A stretch of 64,000 nt of DNA from JBBSEX01 sp038239345 (lineage in GTDB: Bacteria > Acidobacteriota > Terriglobia > Bryobacterales > Bryobacteraceae): NCBI GenBank assembly GCA_038239345.1, contig JBBSEX010000011.1:124001-188000 (forward strand). Direction: 5' to 3'. Under the pieces are notes generated by a model. That model saw only the letters and a list, made by a program, of their open reading frames with translations. It ran no database searches and was not told the DNA's origin. The position numbers were made by a program, and so were the translations under genes. Of the stretch, positions 15,641 to 23,946 are shown piece by piece; position 1 is the first letter of the stretch; each line of letters starts with the position of its first letter.

Positions 15641-16951
15641 ATGACGAAACAAGAAATTATACTGGCGAACAAAGAGTACCTCTTTCCGGCGGTCTTCCAT
15701 TATTTTCAGGAGCCGATGGTGGTGTCCCATGCCAAGGATCAATACGTTTGGGATGCCGATGGAAATCAATTCCTGGATTTCTTCGGAGGGATCGTAACGG
15801 TTAGCGTCGGCCATTGCAACAGCACTGTTACGGCGAAGATGCATGAGCAAATCGACAAGCTGCATCATGTATCGACGGTCTTCGCGAATGAGCCTCAGGC
15901 CACCCTGGCGAAGAAAGTTGCGTCACTGACGCCGGAACAGAAGCTGACGAAATCTTATTTCACCAATAGCGGGACGGAGGCTAATGAGACGGCGATCATG
16001 GCCGCTCGCTGCTATACCGGGTCAACCGATATCGTCGCGTTGCGGCACTCCTACCACGGAAGATCGAATCTGACGATGGGTTTGACTGGCCAGGGGACAT
16101 GGAAGTTGGGGCGGCCGGAACCGGGCATCATCCATACGGCAAACGCGTATTGCTACCGCTGCCCGTTCGGTTTGACTTACCCTTCGTGTGAAGTGCAGTG
16201 CGCCAAAGACGCCGAAGATGTCATTCGCTCGACGACGCCGGGCCGGATCGCCGGCGTGATCGCCGAGCCGATTCAAGGTGTCGGCGGATTCATCACGCCG
16301 CCCAAGGAATACTTCGGGATACTCGCTGCAATCGTGCGCAAGTATGGCGGCATCTTTATCAGCGACGAAGTTCAGACGGGCTGGGGCCGCACCGGCGGAA
16401 AATGGTTTGGCATTGAGCAGTATGGTGTCGTGCCCGATATCATTACTGCGGCGAAGGGCCTCGGAAACGGCACGCCTATTGGTTTGACGGTGGCCAAGCC
16501 GGAGATCGCCGACGCATTAAAGGGTCCGACGATTTCCACATTTGGCGGAAATCCGATCGCGACGACAGTGGCCAAGGCCGTCATCGATTTCATTGAAGAT
16601 CAGAACCTGCTGACAAATTGCACGGTTGTCGGCGAATACTTGCGCGACAAATTGATGGAGTTGAAGGACAAGCACGAAATCATCGGCGAGGTTCGCGGAA
16701 TGGGCCTGTTGCAGGCAGTCGAACTAGTACAGGACCGCAAGAGCAAGGTTCCGGCAACAGCGGAAACGAATCGAATTCTGGAAGCCGCGCGGGAGAATCG
16801 GATCTTGATGGGTAAGGGCGGGATGTTTGGCAATGTGCTGCGCATTTCCCCTCCGATGAACATCGGTAAGACCGACGTCGACCAGTTCGCGCAACTGCTG
16901 GACAAGAGTCTTAGCGCTGTCGGTGCGCTGGCGGGTGGCGTCGCGCGATGA
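15641..16951 (+). CDS. Class III aminotransferase, probable beta-alanine transaminase
   Basis: A 436-residue PLP-dependent class III aminotransferase. The cofactor lysine is Lys272 in ITAAKGLGNGTPIG, and the preceding ISDEVQTGWGRTG gives the Asp that binds the pyridine nitrogen. SYFTNSGTEANE is the phosphate site. It resembles the alanine-glyoxylate aminotransferase 2 branch, members of which use beta-alanine or beta-aminoisobutyrate. In this operon it would convert beta-alanine to malonate semialdehyde (or 3-aminoisobutyrate to methylmalonate semialdehyde), which the last gene then oxidises. It starts 3 bases after the previous stop and overlaps preT by 4 (ATGA). Confidence 0.88.
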   Translation: MTKQEIILANKEYLFPAVFHYFQEPMVVSHAKDQYVWDADGNQFLDFFGGIVTVSVGHCNSTVTAKMHEQIDKLHHVSTVFANEPQATLAKKVASLTPEQKLTKSYFTNSGTEANETAIMAARCYTGSTDIVALRHSYHGRSNLTMGLTGQGTWKLGRPEPGIIHTANAYCYRCPFGLTYPSCEVQCAKDAEDVIRSTTPGRIAGVIAEPIQGVGGFITPPKEYFGILAAIVRKYGGIFISDEVQTGWGRTGGKWFGIEQYGVVPDIITAAKGLGNGTPIGLTVAKPEIADALKGPTISTFGGNPIATTVAKAVIDFIEDQNLLTNCTVVGEYLRDKLMELKDKHEIIGEVRGMGLLQAVELVQDRKSKVPATAETNRILEAARENRILMGKGGMFGNVLRISPPMNIGKTDVDQFAQLLDKSLSAVGALAGGVAR

Positions 16952-18303
16952 GCGCTGGGCCTGTTCTAGTCCCGGATAATTTGCATCGATTCCCGGATCT
17001 GCATCCGGCGCTAAGCGGGCAGGCAGCCGTAGTGGAGGCATCACGCTGCCTCTTTTGTTTTGACGCGCCATGTGCGGTGGCGTGTCCCACTCACATCGAC
17101 GTTCCACGATTCATTAAGAAGATCGCCAATGGAAACCTGCGCGGATCGGCTTTGGCGATTCTCGACGCCAACTTGTTGGGCCTCAGTTGTTCCCGAGTTT
17201 GCCCCGTGGATGTTTTGTGCGAGGGCGCCTGTGTTCTGCATCGCTATAACGAGAAGCCAATTCAGATTGGTTTATTGCAACGTCATGCGATGGAGGACTT
17301 TTATGAACGGGGAGCTAAGTTGGCACGGGTCGCAAGGGAAGATCGTGCCGGCAAGATTGTTTGTGTCGGCGCCGGTCCTTCCTCACTGGCATGCGCCGCG
17401 GAACTTCGTCTGCAGGGTTTTGCGGTCACCATAATCGATAAGCGGGAATTCGGCGGTGGCCTGAATACGTATGGCGTGGCTGAATACAAGCTGCGTCCGC
17501 ACGACAGCTTGCGGGAAGTAGAATTCGTGCGTTCACTGGGCGTACGCATGCAACAGGCGGAAGTTGGCACTTCCGTCATGCTGTCCGATCTGGAACGCGA
17601 TTACGATTTTGTGTTTCTAGGCTTGGGTCTGGGTGTCATGCAACGGATGGGGATTGCTGGCGAGGATCTTCACGGCGTCGTGGATGCGCTGCGATTCATC
17701 GCGGACTATAAAACACAAATGGCTATCAGTGTTGGAAGACGCGTGGTGGTGATCGGGGCGGGCAATACGGCGATTGATGCGGCCAATGCAGCGCGAAGGC
17801 TGGGAGCGGAAGAGGTTCACCTCGTTTATCGTCGAGGCGAAGCGGAGATGCCGGCGTTCGACTTCGAATACGAACATGCGAAAGCGGAAGGTATTCAATT
17901 CCACTGGCAATTGCTTCCGGTCGCATTACTCGGGGCGGCGGGTGTTGTGAACGGTGTTGCATGCGCGCGGGTCGAGTTAGGGGAGCGAGATGCAAGCGGA
18001 CGGCGATCGCCCCAGCCAATCGAAGGCTCGAATTTCGTTATCGAATGCGACATGGTGATTCCATCGTTAGGCCAAAGCCGTCTCACCGGACTGGTGGAGG
18101 CGTGCCCGGGCATTGCGGTTCGCGATGGTTGCTTGGTGGTGGATCGCGCTACCGGGCAGACGGGAAATCCGCACTATTACGCGGGCGGAGACTGTATCAA
18201 TGGCGGCCGCGAGGTAGTGGATGCGGTGGCCGACGGGAAACGCGCGGCACTGGCGATCACACGCGAATTAGATTCACGGCGGGATCAAGCATGGCGGATC
18301 TAA
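16948..18303 (+). CDS. preT: Dihydropyrimidine dehydrogenase, NAD(P)H-oxidising subunit PreT
   Basis: The 451-residue PreT subunit takes electrons from NAD(P)H to FAD and passes them to PreA through Fe-S clusters. The N-terminus holds the cysteine pattern of the glutamate-synthase-like Fe-S domain (CLFCFDAPCAVACPTHIDVP, then CSRVCPVDVLCEGAC). Two Rossmann motifs follow: FAD at about residues 130-165 (VGAGPSSLACAAELR) and NAD(P)H at about 262-290 (VVVIGAGNTAIDAANAARR). It ends with the GGDCINGGREVVDAVADGK FAD closure. Start ATG overlaps the aminotransferase stop; the end overlaps preA by 13 bases, typical of a two-subunit enzyme made in step. Confidence 0.92.
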   Translation: MSAGPVLVPDNLHRFPDLHPALSGQAAVVEASRCLFCFDAPCAVACPTHIDVPRFIKKIANGNLRGSALAILDANLLGLSCSRVCPVDVLCEGACVLHRYNEKPIQIGLLQRHAMEDFYERGAKLARVAREDRAGKIVCVGAGPSSLACAAELRLQGFAVTIIDKREFGGGLNTYGVAEYKLRPHDSLREVEFVRSLGVRMQQAEVGTSVMLSDLERDYDFVFLGLGLGVMQRMGIAGEDLHGVVDALRFIADYKTQMAISVGRRVVVIGAGNTAIDAANAARRLGAEEVHLVYRRGEAEMPAFDFEYEHAKAEGIQFHWQLLPVALLGAAGVVNGVACARVELGERDASGRRSPQPIEGSNFVIECDMVIPSLGQSRLTGLVEACPGIAVRDGCLVVDRATGQTGNPHYYAGGDCINGGREVVDAVADGKRAALAITRELDSRRDQAWRI

Positions 18304-19676
18304 CCACTGTTTTCGCTGGGAGCATCCGCAGCCCCAATCCGTTCTGGCTGGCCTCGGGACCGCCGGCGAACTGCGGCGATCAGGTGATGCGTGCCTTTGA
18401 CGCAGGCTGGGGAGGCGCGGTGTGGAAGACCTTGGGCGATCCGATTGCTAATGTCTCCTCGCGATATTCCTCGGTCGATTGGAATGGCTCGCGGATGATG
18501 GGATTGAATAATATTGAACTCATCACCGATCGTCCACTGCATGTAAATCTGCGCGAGATCGCCGAAGTTAAGAAGCGTTATCCGAATCATGCGGTGATCG
18601 CTTCTCTGATGGTGGAGTCGAATCGCGAGGCATGGCATCGGATTGTCCGGCAGTCGGAAGACGCTGGCGCGGATGGATTGGAATTGAACTTCGGATGTCC
18701 GCACGGCATGAGTGAGCGTGGCATGGGCAGCGCGGTAGGACAGGTGCCGGAATACGCGCGCATGATTACGGAGTGGGTGAAAGAAGTTGCGCGTACGCCG
18801 GTGCTGGTGAAGATGACCCCGAATATCAGCGATATCCGAGTACCTGCCCGGGCGGCGGCGCGGGGCGGGGCGGACGCGATCTCGGCGATCAATACGATCA
18901 ATTCGATTACCGGAATCGATCTGGATTCTTTCGTGCCTCGTCCGAACGTGGATGGACGCTCGGCACACGGCGGGTATTGTGGTCCGGCGGTGAAACCAAT
19001 AGCGCTGCATATGATTCAACAAATCGCAGCCGATCCGGAAGTGAATTTGCCCATCTCCGGGATTGGCGGAGTGGCTACATGGCGTGATGCGGCGGAGTTT
19101 ATTTTACTCGGGTGTGGAACGATACAGGTCTGCACGGCGGCGATGCATTATGGCTTCCGCATGGTGGAAGACCTGATCGATGGACTCAGTAATTGGATGG
19201 ACGAAAAAGGCTTTCGGACGCTGGAAGATTTCCGTGGTCTGAGTCTGCCAAAGGTCACCGAGTGGAAGCACTTGAACCTGAATTATAAGATCGTCGCCGA
19301 AATTCATGCTGAGAAATGTATCGGCTGCGAGCTGTGCTACATCGCTTGCTGGGACGGCGCGCATCAATGCATCCATCTGGATCGCGGGGGTATGGCGCAC
19401 CGTCTTCCGTCGGAAGTGGAAGCCGCCAGCCGGTCAAGCTTGACGGTGACGCCCATCCCTAAGCTCGACGCGGGCGGAGTAAATCGTGAGAGCCCAAACC
19501 GAACGCCCCTGAAACGCATACCTCGCGTGGATGAAGACGAGTGTGTCGGCTGCAATCTATGCGCTCTAGTTTGTCCGGTGGAGGGGTGCATCACGATGAC
19601 CGAAGTCGATACGGGTCGCCCATCGGAGAGCTGGGTGCAGCGGATGTCGGCGATCGCCGGAGGAACAAACGCGTGA
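18291..19676 (+). CDS. preA: Dihydropyrimidine dehydrogenase, catalytic subunit PreA
   Basis: PreA is the FMN subunit that reduces uracil or thymine to the dihydro form. The frame is open from 17961, but similarity begins at the ATG at 18291 (MADLTTVFAGSIRSPNPFW), giving 461 residues. Visible: the TIM-barrel FMN site (ASGPPANCG; INTINSITGIDLDSF; ISGIGGVATWRDAAEF), the active-site loop NFGCPHGMSERGMGSAVGQ, and two [4Fe-4S] motifs at the C-terminus (CIGCELCYIAC and CVGCNLCALVCPVEGC). The segment between the two clusters is somewhat longer than I expect for PreA. In the active-site loop the place of the mammalian general-acid Cys (ACGQ) is Val; bacterial PreA may commonly do this. Confidence 0.92.
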   Translation: MADLTTVFAGSIRSPNPFWLASGPPANCGDQVMRAFDAGWGGAVWKTLGDPIANVSSRYSSVDWNGSRMMGLNNIELITDRPLHVNLREIAEVKKRYPNHAVIASLMVESNREAWHRIVRQSEDAGADGLELNFGCPHGMSERGMGSAVGQVPEYARMITEWVKEVARTPVLVKMTPNISDIRVPARAAARGGADAISAINTINSITGIDLDSFVPRPNVDGRSAHGGYCGPAVKPIALHMIQQIAADPEVNLPISGIGGVATWRDAAEFILLGCGTIQVCTAAMHYGFRMVEDLIDGLSNWMDEKGFRTLEDFRGLSLPKVTEWKHLNLNYKIVAEIHAEKCIGCELCYIACWDGAHQCIHLDRGGMAHRLPSEVEAASRSSLTVTPIPKLDAGGVNRESPNRTPLKRIPRVDEDECVGCNLCALVCPVEGCITMTEVDTGRPSESWVQRMSAIAGGTNA

Positions 19677-21064
19677 GCACACTGATCCGCAACGGCACCG
19701 TGGTAACGGCGAAGGAGACGAGAGCCGCCGATATTTTGATCGAGGGCGGGCGCATCCGAGAGGTGCGTCCGGGCATTCCGGAGAACGCCGCGGACACGCG
19801 CATCGACGCTACGGGAATGTTGCTGCTTCCTGGCGGCGTGGATGTGCACACGCATCTCGACATGCCTTTTGGCGGGACGACATCGAGTGACGATTTCGAG
19901 ACTGGGACACGCGCCGCCGCATTTGGCGGGACCACGACGATTGTAGACTTCGCGATTCAGGCGCGCGGTACGCGGATGCGTGATGCACTGGATACGTGGT
20001 GGAAGAAGGCCGAAGGCAAAGTCTGCATCGACTACGGACTGCACATGATCGTGACGGACCTGGGTAACTCCGGTCTGGAAGATATGGATGACCTGGTGAG
20101 TGAAGGCGTCGCCAGTTTCAAGCTGTTCATGGCCTATCCGAATGTGCTGATGGCCGACGACGCCACCATTTTCCGCGCGCTCTCGCAAACGGCGAAGAAT
20201 GGCGCCCTGATTTGTATGCACGCCGAGAACGGAAGCGTAATCGACATCCTGGTGCAGCGGGCGCTTGCGGAAGGGAAAACGGCGCCGATTTATCATGCGC
20301 TGACCCGGCCAACAACCGCCGAAGCCGAAGCGGTACACCGGGCGATCGCCATGGCGGAGATGGCGGGTGCGCCCGTTTACATTGTACATTTGTCGTCGGA
20401 AGATGCTTTAAATCAGGTCCGGCAAGCGCGAGATCGTGGGGTGCCCGCGTTCGCCGAAACGTGTCCGCAGTATTTGTTGCTCTCGATTGAAGAGATGGAG
20501 CGTCCTGATTTCGAAGGCGCAAAATATGTCTTCACGCCGCCACTGCGAGAGAAACAAAATCTTCCGAAACTATGGGAAGGGCTGCGGCAGGATCACCTGC
20601 AAGTGGTATCCACCGACCATTGTCCGTTCTGCTTTGAAGAACAAAAGGTGTTAGGCAAAGACGACTTCACGAAGATTCCCAATGGCGGGCCGGGCATCGA
20701 AAACCGGCTGCAGTTGATACACCATTACGGAGTGAATGAAGGCAAGATCTCATTGAACCGATTCGTTGAATTAGTGTCGACAACGCCCGCGCGTCTTTTC
20801 GGAATGTATCCCCGGAAGGGCGAGATTGCGCCTGGCAGCGACGCCGACATCGTGATTTGGGACCCGGAAGCGGATCACCTGATCAGCGCCCACACTCATC
20901 ACATGCGCGTCGATTATTCAATGTTCGAGGGCTTCCGCGTCAAAGGCAACGCACGAACAGTTATGTCGCGCGGAGAAGTGATTGTCGACAACGGGAAGTT
21001 CCTGGGCAAGGCCGGCCGCGGCGAATATCTGCGGCGTGCGGCCCGAGGTGGCGCGTGGACGTAA
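19673..21064 (+). CDS. Dihydropyrimidinase (D-hydantoinase)
   Basis: It opens dihydrouracil or dihydrothymine to the N-carbamoyl-beta-amino acid. The start is the GTG at 19673, which overlaps the preA stop (GTGA) and has GGAGGA 9 bases upstream; the longer frame from 19541 lies inside preA. The 463-residue product has all binuclear-zinc ligands in order: H59 and H61 (DVHTHLD), K150 carboxylated (SFKLFMAYP), H183 (MHAENG), H239 (VHLSS) and the Asp in STDHCPF near residue 317. It ends normally. It is the second enzyme of the pathway coded in this operon. Confidence 0.93.
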   Translation: MSTLIRNGTVVTAKETRAADILIEGGRIREVRPGIPENAADTRIDATGMLLLPGGVDVHTHLDMPFGGTTSSDDFETGTRAAAFGGTTTIVDFAIQARGTRMRDALDTWWKKAEGKVCIDYGLHMIVTDLGNSGLEDMDDLVSEGVASFKLFMAYPNVLMADDATIFRALSQTAKNGALICMHAENGSVIDILVQRALAEGKTAPIYHALTRPTTAEAEAVHRAIAMAEMAGAPVYIVHLSSEDALNQVRQARDRGVPAFAETCPQYLLLSIEEMERPDFEGAKYVFTPPLREKQNLPKLWEGLRQDHLQVVSTDHCPFCFEEQKVLGKDDFTKIPNGGPGIENRLQLIHHYGVNEGKISLNRFVELVSTTPARLFGMYPRKGEIAPGSDADIVIWDPEADHLISAHTHHMRVDYSMFEGFRVKGNARTVMSRGEVIVDNGKFLGKAGRGEYLRRAARGGAWT

Positions 21065-22476
21065 CCACTTACGATCCGGCGTTATATAACGAGGATCTGG
21101 CGCCGGTCCCGCTTTCCAAACGAACGTGGGGTCTTTACAACTATGCATCGTTGTGGGTGGCGATGAGCGTCTGCATACCGACATACATGTTGGCATCCGG
21201 GTTGATCGCCGGCGGCATGAGTTGGTGGCAGGCAATAGGAACCATTCTGCTGGGCAACCTGATTGTGCTGGTGCCGATGCTGCTGAACGCACATGCGGGC
21301 ACGAAATACGGGATTCCCTTCCCCGTCTTAGTGCGCGCGTCGTTTGGCGTAAAGGGCGCGAATATCCCGGCGATTCTACGCGCGCTGGTGGCCTGCGGTT
21401 GGTTCGGAATTCAAACCTGGATTGGTGGGCAGGCCATTTATTCCATGCTGAAGATAATTTGGCCTGGAGCGGCTGCGCTCGCCGGCGGCGTCTGGATCTG
21501 CTTCATGGCGTTCTGGGCATTAAACATATTCGTGATCTGGCGTGGAATAGAAACCATCAAGTTATTAGAGGGGATTGGTGCGCCGTTCATGCTTGGGATC
21601 GGCCTGCTCCTGTTATTTTGGATCACGAAAAAGGCCGGCGGCTTTGGCCCTGTGCTGAGCGCGCCGTCAAAGTTCCAAACTACGAGTGACTTCCTGAAGT
21701 TCTTCATCCCATCGCTGACTGGAATGGTGGGATTCTGGGCAACGGTGGCCCTCAACATTCCGGACTTCACGCGCTATGCGAAATCTCAGCGGGCACAGAT
21801 CTGGGGGCAGGCTTTAGGATTGCCGGCGGCGATGACGCTTTATTCATTTATCGGAGTCGCGGTGACCTCCGCATCGGTGGTTTTATTTGGAGAAGCAATC
21901 TGGGATCCAGTGGCACTGCTTGGCAAATTCAATCAGCCGGTGGTGGCGTTTATCGCGCTCATCGCCTTGCTGGTGGCCACGCTGAACACAAACGTCGCGG
22001 CCAACGTCGTATCGCCGTCGAATGATTTTTCCAATCTGAATCCGCGCCGCATTTCGTTTCGCACCGGCGGTTTCATTACCGGTGTACTGGGAATCGCAAT
22101 GATGCCGTGGAAACTGTTGAGCGATTTTAGCGCTTATATTTTTGGCTGGCTCGTCGGCTATTCCGGCTTATTGGGACCGATTGCCGGCGTAATGATCGCG
22201 GACTATTTTCTGGTGCGCCACTGCCAACTGGATGTAGCAGCGCTCTATCGGCGCGACGGCCCCTACGAGTACTCAAACGGAATTAACTTCCGTGCTGTTG
22301 CCGCGCTGATTGCCGGGATTGTCGTTGCCTTATTAGGACTGGTGGTCCCGGCGATACGCTGGTTATACGACTACGCTTGGTTTGACGGATTCCTTGTGTC
22401 CGCCGTGGCATATACATTATTAATGCGGAGCGTGCCGGTAAAAATGGGTGCGTCCGTGGAGGTGAGAGAGTCATGA
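21055..22476 (+). CDS. NCS1-family nucleobase transporter
   Basis: A 473-residue inner-membrane transporter of the nucleobase-cation-symport-1 family, with about twelve hydrophobic segments. Start at the GTG at 21055 (GAGG at 21043); the upstream open frame is inside the dihydropyrimidinase gene. Family marks are visible: the N-terminal NEDLAPVPLSKRTWGLYNYASLW, GIPFPVLVRASFGVKGANIPAILRALVACGWFGIQ (helices 2-3), and NTNVAANVVSPSNDFSNL (helix 8 region). NCS1 members carry uracil, allantoin, hydantoin or cytosine; here, between pyrimidine catabolism genes, uracil/thymine is most likely. It overlaps both neighbours, so is part of the same transcript. Confidence 0.9.
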   Translation: MDVTTYDPALYNEDLAPVPLSKRTWGLYNYASLWVAMSVCIPTYMLASGLIAGGMSWWQAIGTILLGNLIVLVPMLLNAHAGTKYGIPFPVLVRASFGVKGANIPAILRALVACGWFGIQTWIGGQAIYSMLKIIWPGAAALAGGVWICFMAFWALNIFVIWRGIETIKLLEGIGAPFMLGIGLLLLFWITKKAGGFGPVLSAPSKFQTTSDFLKFFIPSLTGMVGFWATVALNIPDFTRYAKSQRAQIWGQALGLPAAMTLYSFIGVAVTSASVVLFGEAIWDPVALLGKFNQPVVAFIALIALLVATLNTNVAANVVSPSNDFSNLNPRRISFRTGGFITGVLGIAMMPWKLLSDFSAYIFGWLVGYSGLLGPIAGVMIADYFLVRHCQLDVAALYRRDGPYEYSNGINFRAVAALIAGIVVALLGLVVPAIRWLYDYAWFDGFLVSAVAYTLLMRSVPVKMGASVEVRES

Positions 22477-23936
22477 TCGCTACAGAACCAACAACACAAA
22501 CCTTGAATTTCCTGATTGACGGAAAGTGGACGGGGTCAGCGGATCGCACGCTACATGCGGTCACAAATCCCGCGACCGGCAAGACTATCGCCCTAGTTCC
22601 CTATGCCACGGAGGCCGACGTGGATCGGGCTGTCCGCACGGCGCACGAAGCTTATCTTAAGTGGCGCGAGGTTCCGGTGGTGGAACGCGTTCAGGTTCTC
22701 TATCGATACAAGGCGCTGCTCGAAGCACATATCGACGAGCTGGCGGGGATTCTGACAAGCGAGAACGGCAAGACGTTCGACGACGCGAAGACCGAGGTAC
22801 GGCGGGCCATTCAGATGGTCGAAGTGGCTTGTGGAATGCCCACGCTGATGATGGGCGATTCGCTAAATGACGTTTCAAGACATATCGATTCTCATAGTAT
22901 CCGGCAGCCGATTGGGGTCTGCGCCGGCATTACGCCGTTCAATTTTCCGGCGATGGTGCCGATGTGGATGTGGCCGTTCGCGATCGCCTGCGGTAATGCT
23001 TTTGTGCTGAAGCCCTCGGAGAAAGTACCGCTCACGCCAAGTCGCGCGATTGAACTGCTGCAGGAGGCGGGTCTTCCACCGGGAGTGTTGAGCGTCATCC
23101 ATGGCGACAAGGTTGCGGTGGACGCTTTACTGCATCATCCGTTGGTGAGGGCTGTTTCGTTTGTTGGGTCGACCCCGGTGGCGAAGTATATTTACGCCAC
23201 GTCGGCTGCCGAAGGCAAGCGCGTTCAGGCACTCGGCGGGGCAAAGAATCATCTGGTGGTGATGGCGGACGCGGATATGCCGAAGACCGTGGAGGGAATC
23301 ATGTCCTCGGCATTCGGCGCGGCGGGCGAGCGCTGTCTGGCCGGAAGTGTTCTGGTTCCGGTGGGCGAAGCCGCCGAGCCTCTGCTGAAATTGCTGGTGG
23401 AACGAACGCGGAATATGACGGTGGGCGACGGATCGCAGAGCGGGATCGAGATGGGACCGCTAGTGACGAAAGACCATTGCGGACGCGTCCGCGGCTACAT
23501 CGATAAAGGCGTCGCCGAGGGAGCTACCGCTTTGTGCGACGGGCGGAAAACAGCTCCAGCTGGCGAGGGTTTCTTTCTTGGACCGACGATTTTCGATCAC
23601 GTGACGCCCTCAATGGCGGTCGCTCGCGAAGAAATCTTCGGACCGGTACTGGCGGTAATTCGCGTGGACACATTGGAAGACGCGATCCAACTGGTGAACA
23701 GCTCGCCATTCGGGAATGCGAGTTCGATTTTCACGTCCAGCGGTAAAGCGGCGCGCGAGTATTCGTCGCGCGTGGAGGCGGGAATGGTGGGTGTCAACAT
23801 TGGCGTGGCCGCCCCCATGGCGTTTTTTCCATTTGCCGGATGGAAGAACTCGTTCTTCGGCGATCTGCACGCCCATGGAAAGGATGCCGTCGGTTTTTAC
23901 ACCGAACAAAAAGTGATTATGACGCGCTGGTTCTAA
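22473..23936 (+). CDS. mmsA: CoA-acylating (methyl)malonate-semialdehyde dehydrogenase
   Basis: A 487-residue aldehyde dehydrogenase that turns malonate semialdehyde into acetyl-CoA plus CO2, and methylmalonate semialdehyde into propionyl-CoA plus CO2. Catalytic Cys288 lies in AAGERCLAGSVLVP. The signature N-terminal FLIDGKWTGS start and the ALGGAKNHLVVMADADM segment fit the MmsA/IolA branch, which lacks the usual general-base Glu. It ends the operon; the next gene is on the other strand, 10 bases after this stop. It disposes of the aldehyde made by the aminotransferase, so the pathway ends in central metabolism rather than with excreted beta-alanine. Confidence 0.92.
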   Translation: MIATEPTTQTLNFLIDGKWTGSADRTLHAVTNPATGKTIALVPYATEADVDRAVRTAHEAYLKWREVPVVERVQVLYRYKALLEAHIDELAGILTSENGKTFDDAKTEVRRAIQMVEVACGMPTLMMGDSLNDVSRHIDSHSIRQPIGVCAGITPFNFPAMVPMWMWPFAIACGNAFVLKPSEKVPLTPSRAIELLQEAGLPPGVLSVIHGDKVAVDALLHHPLVRAVSFVGSTPVAKYIYATSAAEGKRVQALGGAKNHLVVMADADMPKTVEGIMSSAFGAAGERCLAGSVLVPVGEAAEPLLKLLVERTRNMTVGDGSQSGIEMGPLVTKDHCGRVRGYIDKGVAEGATALCDGRKTAPAGEGFFLGPTIFDHVTPSMAVAREEIFGPVLAVIRVDTLEDAIQLVNSSPFGNASSIFTSSGKAAREYSSRVEAGMVGVNIGVAAPMAFFPFAGWKNSFFGDLHAHGKDAVGFYTEQKVIMTRWF

Positions 23937-23946
23937 AGCCCAAGCG

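Noticed and set aside
19364..20389. 341-residue minus-strand frame
   Set aside because: Opposite preA and the dihydropyrimidinase, rich in His/Arg, no family features.
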